From the NCBI RefSeq assembly GCF_030770395.1, contig NZ_CP132480.1, forward strand, positions 5,108,845 through 5,172,844: 64,000 nucleotides of DNA, given 5' to 3'. The position numbers were made by a program, and so were the translations under genes. The stretch's first letter is position 1, and each line of letters starts with the position of its first letter. The DNA comes from Telluria beijingensis. Its GTDB lineage: Bacteria > Pseudomonadota > Gammaproteobacteria > Burkholderiales > Burkholderiaceae_D. The notes under the pieces were generated by a model. That model made no database searches, was not told the origin of the DNA, and was given only the letters and a program-made list of their open reading frames with translations. Positions 8,647-20,379 of this stretch are shown here, piece by piece.

Positions 8647-10727
8647 GGCGCGCCCGCCTCGCGCCAGTTGCGCGCGAACGGGGTCTCGACTTTCGGCGTC
8701 GCCTGCAGCAGCACCTGGCCTTCGCCGGCGCCGCTGCGCAGCCAGGCGCGCAGCACCGGGCGGCAAGCGATGCAGCCGTCGGCCACGTCCTGGATCGCGC
8801 GCTGGGCGGCCAGGCGCTGCTCGTCGTCCTTCAGGCGGGTACGGACCCAGTCGTTGGCGGTGCGCGTCCACAGGGCGGGCAACACGGCTTCGCCGGACAG
8901 CGCCTGTACCAGCGTGCGCAACTCTTCCGGCAGCGGCGCGTCCTGGCCTGCCTGTTCGCGGCGGTAGCTGGCGGCGCCCGCCATCTCGCCGGTCATGCGC
9001 TTTTCTTCCTTGATCGGCGGCGGGGTGAAGGCGGTCTTGTGCAGGTAGATGCGCTCGGCCTGCTGCAATTCCTTGATCGCCTCCAGCGCCTTGTGCTCGG
9101 GCGGCAGCGCGGTCTTCGGCGCGATGGCGCGCAGCGACTTCTCGGCATCCCACATGGCCACCAGCGCGCGCCGCAGCACCTTCTTGGTGCCTTCGTCGTA
9201 CATGGTCGCGTTCTCGGCCTCGTCGTGCGCGTGGCCATAGGTTTCGAGGATGTGCTGGGTCTGGTTGACGATGGCGCTGCGGCGGGTGTTCTGGCTGCCG
9301 TGGTCGTGGCCGTGGCCTTCCTCGTGCGGATGCTCGCCGGGGGCGTGGTCATGGCCTTCGTGGTCGTCTTCCTTTTGTGCACCGCCGGTGCCGGATCCGG
9401 CATTGTCGGCGAACAGCGTCGACTCCTCGCCCAGGAACTGGCCATAGCGGCGGCGCAGCTGCGCCTGGTCGTTGGCGATGCGTTCGCTGCGGTCGCGCAC
9501 GACGTCCGCCGCGATCCTGGTAGAGCGCATATCGGCCACCAGCTGTTCGGTATCGATGATGATCTGGCGCTGGCTGCGCAGCGAAGCCGGCTTGACCAGC
9601 GACGGCATCGCCATGCTTTCCTCTTCCGCTTCCTGTTCCGGCGCCGGGCGGCGCACGGTGTAGGTCGGCGATTGCACGGTCTGGGGACGGCCGGCATTGT
9701 CGGTTGCGCGCACGAAGAAATACAGCTCGTCGCCCGGTTCCAGCTCCAGCTCGGCCAGCGACCATTGCTTCGACCAGTTGCGCTGCTTCGGGTCGGTCGA
9801 CGCCGGCAACGGCATTTCGCGGTCGGTGAATTTCACGTTCTCGCCGCTGCCGCGCGCCAGCGTCATGTGCAGGGTGGCGCGCCGGATCGCGTAATCGTCG
9901 CGCACCTGCACCGCCATCGTGGTGCTGGTGGCATTGTCGCGCAGGTCCTGGATCATCTGGGTCGGCGCGGTGATCGTGATCTCGGGCGGCTGGTCGGGGA
10001 TCACCCGCAGCGTGTGACGTTGTCCGCGCCAACGCCAGACCACCGACTCGGTGGCGGTCCAGCGCGCGCATTCCTTGCCCGGCTCGAGCACTTCGCCGTT
10101 GCCCAGTTCGATCCTGTTGTCGCCTGCGGTACCGTCCTTCAGGCACCAGCTGACGACGGTCTGTTCCGGCGCCTGCAGGTCGCGCGGGCTTGATTCGGAT
10201 GCCGCGATGCCGGTATAGGCCGGCGGCGCCAGTTTGACGGTGAGCTGTGCCAGCGTGGCGGCGGTGGCGCTGCCCACCGGGCTTGCCGGGGTCACGCCGC
10301 CCGCTTCCGATGGCCGCGTGGTGGCATACCACACCATCCCCGCCAGCACGGCGCTGACCAGAATGATCGGATAGCCGGCCGAGACATGCTGAGCGACGAT
10401 CCGGCGCAGCTGGGCCGGCGAGACGACGGCGTCCAGGCGGTCGAACAGGCGCTGCTGCTGGAGGCGGGCGATCGGCGAATCGGCCTGGTCGAGCAGGGCC
10501 GCGCTGTCTTCCATCTCCGGCACGGCGCCGTCCAGCCAGGCGGTCCATTCGAAGGTGACGCGGCGGCGCAGCTTGACCCAGTCCAGCGCGCACCAGCCGG
10601 CCCAGGCCAGCAGGCCCGGCCCCGACGGAATCGCCAGCCACGGCAAGGCGCCGCCTATCCACAGCGGCAGGCGGCGCAATTGCGCTGCGCGCCATACCCG
10701 TTTGGTGATCTCAACGCCTCCGTGCAT
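8643..10727 (-). CDS. DUF4175-like membrane protein with a histidine-rich segment
   Basis: 694 residues. Start at 10727 (MHGGVEITKRVW) has the ribosome site AAAGGAGT; it overlaps the end of the BatA-like gene by 17 bp. Membrane segments lie at about 22-45 and 120-140, followed by a long periplasmic region with beta-sandwich repeats (about 165-360) and coiled-coil helices (about 385-650). A run at nt 9300-9369 has eight His spaced by Gly, Asp and Glu (for example HEEGHGHDHG), a likely divalent-metal site. The arrangement resembles DUF4175 proteins in MoxR/BatA operons of Alphaproteobacteria. Function unknown; a structural or metal-dependent partner of the operon's AAA ATPase is plausible. Confidence 0.75.
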   Translation of the reverse strand: MHGGVEITKRVWRAAQLRRLPLWIGGALPWLAIPSGPGLLAWAGWCALDWVKLRRRVTFEWTAWLDGAVPEMEDSAALLDQADSPIARLQQQRLFDRLDAVVSPAQLRRIVAQHVSAGYPIILVSAVLAGMVWYATTRPSEAGGVTPASPVGSATAATLAQLTVKLAPPAYTGIAASESSPRDLQAPEQTVVSWCLKDGTAGDNRIELGNGEVLEPGKECARWTATESVVWRWRGQRHTLRVIPDQPPEITITAPTQMIQDLRDNATSTTMAVQVRDDYAIRRATLHMTLARGSGENVKFTDREMPLPASTDPKQRNWSKQWSLAELELEPGDELYFFVRATDNAGRPQTVQSPTYTVRRPAPEQEAEEESMAMPSLVKPASLRSQRQIIIDTEQLVADMRSTRIAADVVRDRSERIANDQAQLRRRYGQFLGEESTLFADNAGSGTGGAQKEDDHEGHDHAPGEHPHEEGHGHDHGSQNTRRSAIVNQTQHILETYGHAHDEAENATMYDEGTKKVLRRALVAMWDAEKSLRAIAPKTALPPEHKALEAIKELQQAERIYLHKTAFTPPPIKEEKRMTGEMAGAASYRREQAGQDAPLPEELRTLVQALSGEAVLPALWTRTANDWVRTRLKDDEQRLAAQRAIQDVADGCIACRPVLRAWLRSGAGEGQVLLQATPKVETPFARNWREAGAP

Positions 10728-11694
10728 GCGTGAGACTCCTTTCCAGTACAAAGAGTGCGGCCAGGATGGCCAGCAGGATGCTGCGCAGCGCGCCACCCGG
10801 CGCAGGTGCGTCTGCCTTATCGTCCGCGGCGAAGGCCTGCGACCGCATCATGTAAGGGCGCGGCCCGATGTGCAACTGCTGCCAATCGTCGAGCAGCGCG
10901 CGCGCCGCATCGGCATCGCGCGGTGGCCAATCGGCATGATGCCACAGGCGGCCGCGCGCGCTGTCGGCGTAGCGCAGTCCATCCACCGTGCGCGCCCTGA
11001 CCAGTTCGGGGAAGGCGGATGGCTGAGTGATCCACCACAATGAGGCGCGCAGAGAAGCCGGCGGCGCCTCTGCGCGGTCCCAAACGATCAGGGTCGTGGC
11101 AGCGCCCGGCGTCTCATCCACGACGAATTTCTCAGGGCCGCCCTGCACGGCGAACATGCGGCGCCATTCGGCCGCGCGTTCGCTGGCAATGTAGACGTGG
11201 CGCTCGACCTGGGCCGGAGCGGCAGCCTGGGTGCGCACCTCGACCGGGCGTCCGAACGCTGGCTTCGAGGCCGGCATCGGCACATCGCCCAGCACCAGGA
11301 GGCGTGCGTCACGCTGCCATTCGCGCTCATGCGTGTGGACCCAGCCCAGCGCCTGCGCGGCGGGCAAAACGACGCGCTCGGCGTTCGCGAGGCCCGCTTG
11401 CGTCGCTTCGCGCTCGACCCAGGCAGGATCGGCCCCTTGCGTTACCACGACCGTATCGCCACGGAAGGGATACACCGGATTGGCCAGCCAGGCGATGAGC
11501 GCCACCAGCAACAGGCAGCGCACCAGCAGCAGGAGAGGATCGCTCCAGCGCCAGATGCGGGTCTGGCGCGGTTCGGTGCGCGGCAGGAAGCGCGCGGTCG
11601 CCATCGGCGCCGCCTTGTTCTGCACGCGCTTGCGGCGATGCCACCAGACCGGCAGCAACAGGATGGGCAGCGTAAGCCACCAGAGTGCACTCAT
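10711..11694 (-). CDS. BatA-domain membrane protein
   Basis: 327 residues. The N-terminus has the BatA pattern: a hydrophobic segment (WWLTLPILLLPVWWH, residues 4-18), a basic stretch, the ARFLPRTEP region and a second segment (LLLLVRCLLLVALIAWLANPV, about 53-73). The rest is periplasmic, and one segment near 302-318 precedes the basic C-terminus. ATG at 11694 lies 4 nt past the DUF58 gene stop. The DUF4159 domain that is often fused to BatA is here a separate gene (13606-14229) in the same operon. BatA-type proteins accompany MoxR ATPases and VWA/DUF58 proteins, thought to form a periplasm-facing chaperone or assembly system. No VWA metal site is evident in this protein. Confidence 0.78.
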   Translation of the reverse strand: MSALWWLTLPILLLPVWWHRRKRVQNKAAPMATARFLPRTEPRQTRIWRWSDPLLLLVRCLLLVALIAWLANPVYPFRGDTVVVTQGADPAWVEREATQAGLANAERVVLPAAQALGWVHTHEREWQRDARLLVLGDVPMPASKPAFGRPVEVRTQAAAPAQVERHVYIASERAAEWRRMFAVQGGPEKFVVDETPGAATTLIVWDRAEAPPASLRASLWWITQPSAFPELVRARTVDGLRYADSARGRLWHHADWPPRDADAARALLDDWQQLHIGPRPYMMRSQAFAADDKADAPAPGGALRSILLAILAALFVLERSLTHARRR

Positions 11695-11698
11695 GACT

Positions 11699-12583
11699 TC
11701 ACCTTCCCGGGCGCCGCAGCCAGCGCCGCAGCACGTCGATTGGCGACTGCTCGATCGCGGCCAGCGTCAGCGGCATATCGTTCTTGCGGCACTGGGCCGT
11801 GACCGCGCCAAAGTGCGCCTCGCGGTTGCGGCGATAGCCTTCCCGCAGGTCGGCGCCGAAGCGGAACACGCCCTCTTCCTGTTCCGGATCGCGGTAGGCC
11901 AGCTCGCTGGAAAAGCTGGCGTCGACCTCGGCCTGGGTCTGCAGGCCCAGCACGCGCACGTCGTGGCGCATCTGGCGCAGCCGGGTCAAGGCGATCGACA
12001 GCGGCGACGGCCAGTCGAGCAGGTCGCTGGCGGCGTAGATCGCGCTGGGCGACTGGGCGAAGTGCAGGCTGGCCTTCAGGGTTTCGGTATCGGGCAGGCT
12101 GCCTTCCGGTGTGGCGCGCTGCAGCTGGGACAGCACGCGCTGCAGGTGGCGCGGTCCGCGCAAGGCCGGCGTAAACGCCACCTTGCCAGCGCCCAGCACC
12201 ACCAGGCCGAAGGCATCGCCCTGGCGCTGCGCGATCGCGGCGACGCAGCCGAGCAAGGCGCGGGCGTAGGCCAGCTTGTCGAGTCCCTCGACGCTGCGGC
12301 TCGGTTCTGCCATCGAGGCGCTGGCGTCCAGCACCAGCCAGACCGCCACATGGCTGTCGCGCTCGGCCTCGCGCACGAAATAGCGGTCGGCGCGTGCGGC
12401 CAGTTTCCAGTCGACCCGGCGCCACTCGTCGCCCGGCACATAGGCGCGGTATTCCGAGAACTCGACGCCGGCCCCGCGCTCGCGCCCGGCGTGGATGCCG
12501 TGCCCGAGGCCGGCCAGCACGTGGCGGATCACCAGGTCGAGTTTCCGGGTGTGCGCGATCAGCGCGGTATTCGCTAACGACAT
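11699..12583 (-). CDS. DUF58 domain protein (VWA-like), MoxR partner
   Basis: 294 residues, cytoplasmic (no signal or membrane segment). The DUF58 signature is clear: FSEYRAYVPGDEWRRVDWK at residues about 42-60, then a VWA-like core with a DASASM metal-binding (MIDAS) motif at about 86-91. DUF58 proteins are the usual partner of MoxR AAA ATPases; the ATPase is thought to remodel or activate the VWA-like protein. The MoxR gene is directly upstream (14-nt gap) and the BatA-like gene directly downstream. ATG at 12583 has a poor ribosome site, so translation may depend on read-through from moxR. Confidence 0.9.
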   Translation of the reverse strand: MSLANTALIAHTRKLDLVIRHVLAGLGHGIHAGRERGAGVEFSEYRAYVPGDEWRRVDWKLAARADRYFVREAERDSHVAVWLVLDASASMAEPSRSVEGLDKLAYARALLGCVAAIAQRQGDAFGLVVLGAGKVAFTPALRGPRHLQRVLSQLQRATPEGSLPDTETLKASLHFAQSPSAIYAASDLLDWPSPLSIALTRLRQMRHDVRVLGLQTQAEVDASFSSELAYRDPEQEEGVFRFGADLREGYRRNREAHFGAVTAQCRKNDMPLTLAAIEQSPIDVLRRWLRRPGR

Positions 12584-12597
12584 GATGCAAGCGCCCT

Positions 12598-13602
<1,005 letters not shown>

Positions 13603-13605
13603 TGC

Positions 13606-14229
13606 TCATGCTCCCAACGCATATTGAATGATGTTCACCGCGAAGCGGGTGTTGTCGACCGCAAGAAAACGCTTGTTGCGGAAGTCGTAATCCCATTCGC
13701 AGCCATAGTCCTTGTTCGAGTACAGCACGCGCAACCGTCCGCCAATCTCGATCGCCTTCAGGTACTCGTGCACCAGGTCGTCGCCCCAGCCATTGAGTTC
13801 CATCGACGTCGTCGGCGGCCCGTCCTCGAACTTGAAGAAGCACGAGTACAGCGGGTGGTTGTTCGGGATCTTCTTCAGGGCCTGCGGCCCGAAGATCCTG
13901 GCCATCTCGGCCTCGAACGACTTGGCGAACAGGCCGTCGATATCGTGGTTGCAGTCGTCCACGAACACGAAGCCGCCGCCGCGCACGTACTTCTCGAAAT
14001 TGCTCCGTTCCGCCGGGGTGAACTGCACCAGCTTGTGGCCGGCCAGGTAGCAGAACGGGGCCTGCAGCATCTTCGGATCCGACAGGGCCACCATGCGCTC
14101 CGTCGTATCCACCCGCAACGTGGTGTACTCCACCAGGGAGTTCAGCACGTTGCTGGGCATGCGGACATCCACGTCCCAGTTGCCCGATTCATACATCAGG
14201 CGCGTGAAGTAGAAGTCAAAACTGGCCAT
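13606..14229 (-). CDS. DUF4159 domain protein
   Basis: 207 residues, no signal peptide. Start ATG at 14229. It matches DUF4159: an N-terminal FYFTRLMYES..WDVD region, a FVRGGGF-like element (YVRGGGFVFVDDC, about 85-97), a PNNHPLYSCFF segment and a C-terminal NDYGCEWDY-like segment with a rare Trp/Tyr cluster. In many genomes this domain is fused to the C-terminus of BatA-like membrane proteins; here it stands alone, so the fusion partner (10711-11694) is in the same operon. The fold is a class I glutamine-amidotransferase-like one by family knowledge, without obvious catalytic residues. The gene sits between tldE and moxR, linking the TldD/E and MoxR parts of the operon. Confidence 0.85.
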   Translation of the reverse strand: MASFDFYFTRLMYESGNWDVDVRMPSNVLNSLVEYTTLRVDTTERMVALSDPKMLQAPFCYLAGHKLVQFTPAERSNFEKYVRGGGFVFVDDCNHDIDGLFAKSFEAEMARIFGPQALKKIPNNHPLYSCFFKFEDGPPTTSMELNGWGDDLVHEYLKAIEIGGRLRVLYSNKDYGCEWDYDFRNKRFLAVDNTRFAVNIIQYALGA

Positions 14230-14245
14230 GTCGATCTACAGCCAA

Positions 14246-15583
14246 TTACACCGCGTCGGACAGCGAGGTGAAGTTGAAGTCGCGCACCTTCATCGGCGGC
14301 AGCACCATCTGGAACGGCACTTCGTCGCCGCCGATGATCTGCGGCTTGCCCAGTTCGTCGATATTGTTCAGGATCGTGACCGGGCTCTCGTTGAAGCGGA
14401 AGTTCTTGAGCGGGTACTTGATCTTGCCGTTCTCGACATAGAAGGTGCCGTCGCGGGTCAGGCCGGTGAGCAGCAGCGACTGCGGATCGACCATGCGGAT
14501 ATACCAGGTGCGGGTGACCACGATGCCCTTCTTGGTGCCCGCGATCAGCTCTTCCAGCGACTTGGTGCCCCCCGCCATGATCATATTGCCGTGGCCCGCG
14601 GTGGCCTGCTTGCCGGTCTTCTGAGCCCAGTAGCGCGAGTAGTCGAGCGAGGCGATGCGGCCATCCTTGACCAGCTGGGTGCGTTCGCGCGCCAGCAGCG
14701 ACTCGTTGTCCCACGGCGCGACCGGCACGTCCTTGTCCCACGGGTCGGCCCAGATGTTCACCTGGCTGTCGAACAGCTTGTCGCCCAGGCGGTTCTTGCC
14801 GCCGGCTTTCGACAGGAAGCTGCGGCCTTCGTCGGCCGAGCGGGCGTCGAAGGAGCTGAACATATTGCCGAGGATTTCCGAGGTCGCCGCCGGTTCCAGG
14901 ATCACGGTATAGCGGCCCGGCTCGAGGGCGCGCGCCTCGACCGAACGCAGCGCCTTCTCGATCGCGACTTCCGACGCTTCGCGCGCGTCGAAGCGCGCGG
15001 CGTCGACCGCCGAGCGGGTCACCCAGCCCGAACCGCGGCCGTCTTCGGTGCGCGCGGTCAGCGTGAACGACAGGTCGGTGAAGTCCTGGTGTCCGAACAC
15101 GCCGTTCGAGTTGGCGATGGTCGAGAAGCGGGTGCTGTCGACGAAATAGCCGGCCGTGACCAGCTTGTTCTTGCGCGCCAGCTCGATGCTGGTGGCCGCG
15201 ACCTGGGCCCGGAAGTCCGGGTCGATCGACGCCGTGGCCGGCACGAAGGTCTTGGTGGCGCGGTATTCCTGCTTCGCGATCGCCGGCATGAATTCCGGAT
15301 TCTCCGGCGCCAGCCTGGCCAGCTCCTCGGCGCGGCGCACCGCTTTTTCCAGCGATTTGTCGTCGAACTCGTTGACCATGGCGGTGCCGCTGCGCTTGCC
15401 GAAGGCCACGCGCACGACCAGCTGCATGTCTTCGGTCAGGCCGGCGGTCGACACGCTATTGCGCGCGAAGCGCACGTTGCCGACACGGCTGCCTTCGATC
15501 TGCACCGTGCACTCGTCGGCTTTCGACAGCGACAGTACGCGATCGGTGATTTTCTTTGCTTGTTCCTGGTTCAGGGTCTTCAT
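14246..15583 (-). CDS. tldE: TldE/PmbA-type subunit, copy 1 (downstream pair)
   Basis: 445 residues; ATG at 15583 with AAGGAGA upstream, 10 nt after the tldD copy-1 stop. The sequence lacks the TldD HExxxH motif, as expected for the TldE (PmbA) partner, and keeps the family regions EGSRVGNVRFARNSVST (near residue 30) and VENGKIKYPLKNFRFNES (near 390). There is no signal peptide, so it should be cytoplasmic unless it is carried out with its partner. In E. coli, TldD and TldE form a heterodimeric protease that trims unfolded peptides and modified antibiotics and antitoxins. It is a close paralogue of the gene at 17401-18735. Substrate here is unknown. Confidence 0.9.
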   Translation of the reverse strand: MKTLNQEQAKKITDRVLSLSKADECTVQIEGSRVGNVRFARNSVSTAGLTEDMQLVVRVAFGKRSGTAMVNEFDDKSLEKAVRRAEELARLAPENPEFMPAIAKQEYRATKTFVPATASIDPDFRAQVAATSIELARKNKLVTAGYFVDSTRFSTIANSNGVFGHQDFTDLSFTLTARTEDGRGSGWVTRSAVDAARFDAREASEVAIEKALRSVEARALEPGRYTVILEPAATSEILGNMFSSFDARSADEGRSFLSKAGGKNRLGDKLFDSQVNIWADPWDKDVPVAPWDNESLLARERTQLVKDGRIASLDYSRYWAQKTGKQATAGHGNMIMAGGTKSLEELIAGTKKGIVVTRTWYIRMVDPQSLLLTGLTRDGTFYVENGKIKYPLKNFRFNESPVTILNNIDELGKPQIIGGDEVPFQMVLPPMKVRDFNFTSLSDAV

Positions 15584-15593
15584 CCTGGTCTCC

Positions 15594-17231
15594 TTATCCG
15601 ATCTTGCGTGCGGTGTTGATGACGTTGATGCCGTTGAAGCGCGTGGTGCTCGATCCGTGCGACACCGCGCTCACCTGGCTCGGCTGGCCCTTGCCGTCGA
15701 AGAAGGAGCCGCCCATGCGCCAGTCGCGCTCGTCGCAGATGGCCGAGCAGGCATTCCAGAATTCCTGGGTATTGGCCTGGTAGGCCACGTCTTCCAATGG
15801 ACCGGTGATCTTGCCGTTCTTGATCTCGTAGTACAGCGTGCCGCCGAACTGGAAGTTGTAGCGCTGCTGGTCGATCGAGTAGGAACCGCGGCCCAGGATG
15901 TAGATGCCCTTCTTGACGTCCTGGACCATTTCGTCCGGAGTCAGGCGCGCTTTGCCCGGTTCCAGCGAGACGTTCGGCATGCGCTGGAACTGCACCGTGC
16001 TCCAGCTGTCGGCATACGAGCAGCCGTGCGATTCCTTCTCGCCGATGATGTGGGCCTGGTCGCGCGTGGCCTGGTAGTTGACCAGGATGCCGTCGCGGAT
16101 GATGTCCCACTTCTTGGCCGGCACACCTTCGTCGTCGTAGCCGATGAGGCCCAGCGAGCCAGGCGTGGTACGGTCTGCAACAAAATTGACGCGCTCGGCG
16201 CCGTACTTGAATTTCTTCGTCTGCCACTTGTCGAGGCCCGCGAAGCTGGTGCCGGCGTAGTTGGCTTCGTAGCCGAGCACGCGGTCCAGTTCCGTCGGGT
16301 GGCCGACGTTTTCGTGGATGGTGAGGAACAGGTGTTCGGGCGACAGCACCAGGTCGTACTTGCCCGGCTCGACCGACTTGGCGGTCAGCTTTTCGCGCGC
16401 CTGCTTGCCGGCCAACCGCGCGTCTTCCACGATGTCGTAGGAGCGGGTGTACAGCGTGGTGACGCCGCCTGCTGCGCGCACCTTGTCCGCGGCCTTGGCG
16501 TCGAAATATTCATAGCCCATCGACGCCGGGGCGCCCAGGCCGCCGCGCGAGCGGAACTTGCCGGTCTTCTGGTCGACGGCGGTGGCATTGATCGGAGCCC
16601 ACAGGCGGTGGATGTCCTGGTCGATGTAGGAGCCGTCGGTGGAGGCGAAGTATTTTTGCTGGTTGATCTGGAATAGCGAGGCGGTCATGAAGTTCGCGCC
16701 CGCATCCAGGCCGGCCTTGTTGGCGGCGATCAGCATGTCGGCCTTTTCCTTGACCGGCAGGGTGCGCCAATCCTTGACGATCGGCGTGGCCCACGCCACT
16801 TCGCCGACGCCCTTCACCGGCGCCAGGCGTACCGGTTCGGTCTGGAGCTTGGCATTGGCCTTGGCGATGGCCACCGCCTGGCGCGCGGCCTGGGCGATGC
16901 CATCCGGGGTCATGCTGTTGGTCGACGCGAAACCGTAGGCGCCATCGGCGATCACGCGGATCCCGACGCCGCTCGACTCGGTATTGTTGATGCTCTCGAC
17001 GTTCAGGTCGCGCGTGATGATGAACTGGTTCAGGTAGCGGCCGATGCGCACATCGCAGTACGACGCGCCGGCCTGCGTGGCCGCGCCCATCGCGGTATCG
17101 GCCAGGACCTTCTTGGCGCTCGCCGCCATCGGCTTGAGCAGGTCTTCGGCCGCGATCGCGTTGCCGAATACCGGAATGAGCATGGCGCCGGCAGTGCCAG
17201 CGCCAATTTGCAGGAATTTACGACGTTCCAT
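15594..17231 (-). CDS. tldD: TldD-family metalloprotease with Tat signal, copy 1
   Basis: 545 residues. The zinc motif HExxxH is intact (HENVGH, about residues 305-310). The N-terminus is a twin-arginine signal (MERRKFLQIG then a hydrophobic stretch ending NAIAAED), which is absent from E. coli TldD and implies export of the folded protein. Cys residues in the C-terminal part (NACSAICDERDW) may include the third zinc ligand known in TldD, but I cannot align it securely. Upstream is a 169-bp gap with two REP palindromes; downstream is its tldE partner. The gene is a tandem duplicate of 18745-20379, with long identical stretches such as NYAGTSFA. Confidence 0.9.
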   Translation of the reverse strand: MERRKFLQIGAGTAGAMLIPVFGNAIAAEDLLKPMAASAKKVLADTAMGAATQAGASYCDVRIGRYLNQFIITRDLNVESINNTESSGVGIRVIADGAYGFASTNSMTPDGIAQAARQAVAIAKANAKLQTEPVRLAPVKGVGEVAWATPIVKDWRTLPVKEKADMLIAANKAGLDAGANFMTASLFQINQQKYFASTDGSYIDQDIHRLWAPINATAVDQKTGKFRSRGGLGAPASMGYEYFDAKAADKVRAAGGVTTLYTRSYDIVEDARLAGKQAREKLTAKSVEPGKYDLVLSPEHLFLTIHENVGHPTELDRVLGYEANYAGTSFAGLDKWQTKKFKYGAERVNFVADRTTPGSLGLIGYDDEGVPAKKWDIIRDGILVNYQATRDQAHIIGEKESHGCSYADSWSTVQFQRMPNVSLEPGKARLTPDEMVQDVKKGIYILGRGSYSIDQQRYNFQFGGTLYYEIKNGKITGPLEDVAYQANTQEFWNACSAICDERDWRMGGSFFDGKGQPSQVSAVSHGSSTTRFNGINVINTARKIG

Positions 17232-17298
17232 GTGTGTTATCCGTTTGCGTTGCAGGTGCTCGCGTTGGCGCTCGCACTTGCGTTAGCGTTTGCACGTC

Positions 17299-17377
17299 GT
17301 TCCCGCGAAGGCGGGAACCTAAGTTTGCATGAGCAGCCACTGCGCTGAGAAACTTGGGTTCCCGCCTGCGCGGGAAC
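17299..17377. repeat. Pair of inverted REP palindromes between the two TldD/E pairs
   Basis: Two hairpins in opposite orientation, 17299-17318 (GTTCCCGC GAAG GCGGGAAC) and 17358-17377 (same 8-bp arms with CTGC loop), 39 bp apart. Flanking CGTC and CCTAAG/CTTGGG make it the family consensus described under the other REP entries. A facing pair of this kind is the usual BIME layout. Confidence 0.9.
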
Positions 17378-17400
17378 GACGGGGCCGAGGCTGCAGGTGC

Positions 17401-18735
17401 TTAGACCGCGTCCGACAGCGACGTGAAGTTGAAGTCGCGGATCTTCATCGACGGGATCAGCATCGAGTAGCGCGCTTCGTCGGCGCCGATGACCACCGGC
17501 TTGCCGATTTCCTCGATATTGTTCAGCATCGAGACCGGGCTTTCATTGAAGCGGAAGTTCTTGATCGGATGCTTGATCTTGCCGTTCTCGACGTAGAAGG
17601 TGCCGTCGCGGGTCAGGCCGGTCAGCAGCACCGATTGCGGGTCGACCATGCGGATATACCAGGTGCGGGTCACCAGCACGCCCTTCTTGGTGTTGGCGAT
17701 CAGCTCTTCGGTGGTCTTGTTGGTGCCAGCCATGATGATGTTGCCGGCCGCGCCCACCGCGCGCTGGTTCTTCTGCTGCGCCCAGAAGCGCGAGTAGTCG
17801 AGGGCATTGATCTTGCCGTCCTTGACCAGTTCCACGCGTTCGCGCGGCAGCATGTTCTCGTCCCACGGCAGCACGGCGACGTCCTTGTCCCACGGGTCGG
17901 ACCAGATATTGACCTGGCTGTCGAACAGCTTGTCGCCCAGGCGGTTCTTGCCGCCGGCCTTCGACAGGAAGCTGCGGCCCTCGTCGGCGCGGCGCGCGTC
18001 GAAACCGCCCAGCATGAACGACAGCAGGTCCGAGGTCGCGGCCGGCTCCATGATCACGGTGTAGCGGCCCGGCTCCAGCGCCTTGGCGTCGACCGAGCGC
18101 AATGCCTTCTCGATCGCGATCTCGGCCGCTTCGCGCGGGTCGAACTTGCTCACGTCGCGCGCCGAGCGCTTGACCCAGCCCGAACCGCGGCCGTCTTCGG
18201 TGCGCACGGTCAGGGTGAAGTCGAGCGAGGTCGAGGCCTGGTGCCCGAACAGGCCATTCGAGTTGGCGACCGTCTCGAAACTGGTGCGGTCGGTGAAGAA
18301 GCCGGCCGAGACCAGGCCGCGCTTGCGGCAGCCTTCGATCGCATACGCCGCGGCTTGCGCGCGGTATTCGGGATCGATGTCGGCGGTCTTCTGCACGAAG
18401 GTGTCGGACGGCTTGTACGCGGTCTTGGCGATCGCCGGGATGAATTCCGGATTGTCCGGCGCCAGCTTGGCCAGGTCTTCGGCGCGGCGCACGGCGCGTT
18501 CGATCGACTTGTCGTCGAACTCGTTGATGGTGGCCGTGCCCTGCTTCTTGCCGAAGGCGACCTGCACCTGCACGCGGGTGTCGTCGGCCAGGCCGGCGGT
18601 CGAGACGGCGTTGCGGGCGAAGCGGATATTGCCGATGGTGCTGCCTTCGATATTGACGATGCACTCGTCGGCCTTGGTCAGCGACATCACGCGGTCGCTG
18701 ATCTTCTTGGTTTGTTCCTGGGTCAGGATGCTCAT
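17401..18735 (-). CDS. tldE: TldE/PmbA-type subunit, copy 2 (upstream pair)
   Basis: 444 residues, ATG at 18735, 9 nt after the tldD copy-2 stop. A close paralogue of the gene at 14246-15583: the same length, with matching blocks such as SVSTAGL/AVSTAGL, GRSFLSKAGGKNRLGDK (identical) and LTGLTRDGTFYVENGKIK (identical). It lacks a zinc motif and any signal peptide. It should pair with the Tat-type TldD encoded just upstream. The first copy's stop is followed by the REP pair at 17299-17377, and then copy 1 begins. Which TldD pairs with which TldE is not visible in the sequence. Confidence 0.9.
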   Translation of the reverse strand: MSILTQEQTKKISDRVMSLTKADECIVNIEGSTIGNIRFARNAVSTAGLADDTRVQVQVAFGKKQGTATINEFDDKSIERAVRRAEDLAKLAPDNPEFIPAIAKTAYKPSDTFVQKTADIDPEYRAQAAAYAIEGCRKRGLVSAGFFTDRTSFETVANSNGLFGHQASTSLDFTLTVRTEDGRGSGWVKRSARDVSKFDPREAAEIAIEKALRSVDAKALEPGRYTVIMEPAATSDLLSFMLGGFDARRADEGRSFLSKAGGKNRLGDKLFDSQVNIWSDPWDKDVAVLPWDENMLPRERVELVKDGKINALDYSRFWAQQKNQRAVGAAGNIIMAGTNKTTEELIANTKKGVLVTRTWYIRMVDPQSVLLTGLTRDGTFYVENGKIKHPIKNFRFNESPVSMLNNIEEIGKPVVIGADEARYSMLIPSMKIRDFNFTSLSDAV

Positions 18736-18744
18736 GGTCGTCCC

Positions 18745-20379
<1,635 letters not shown>

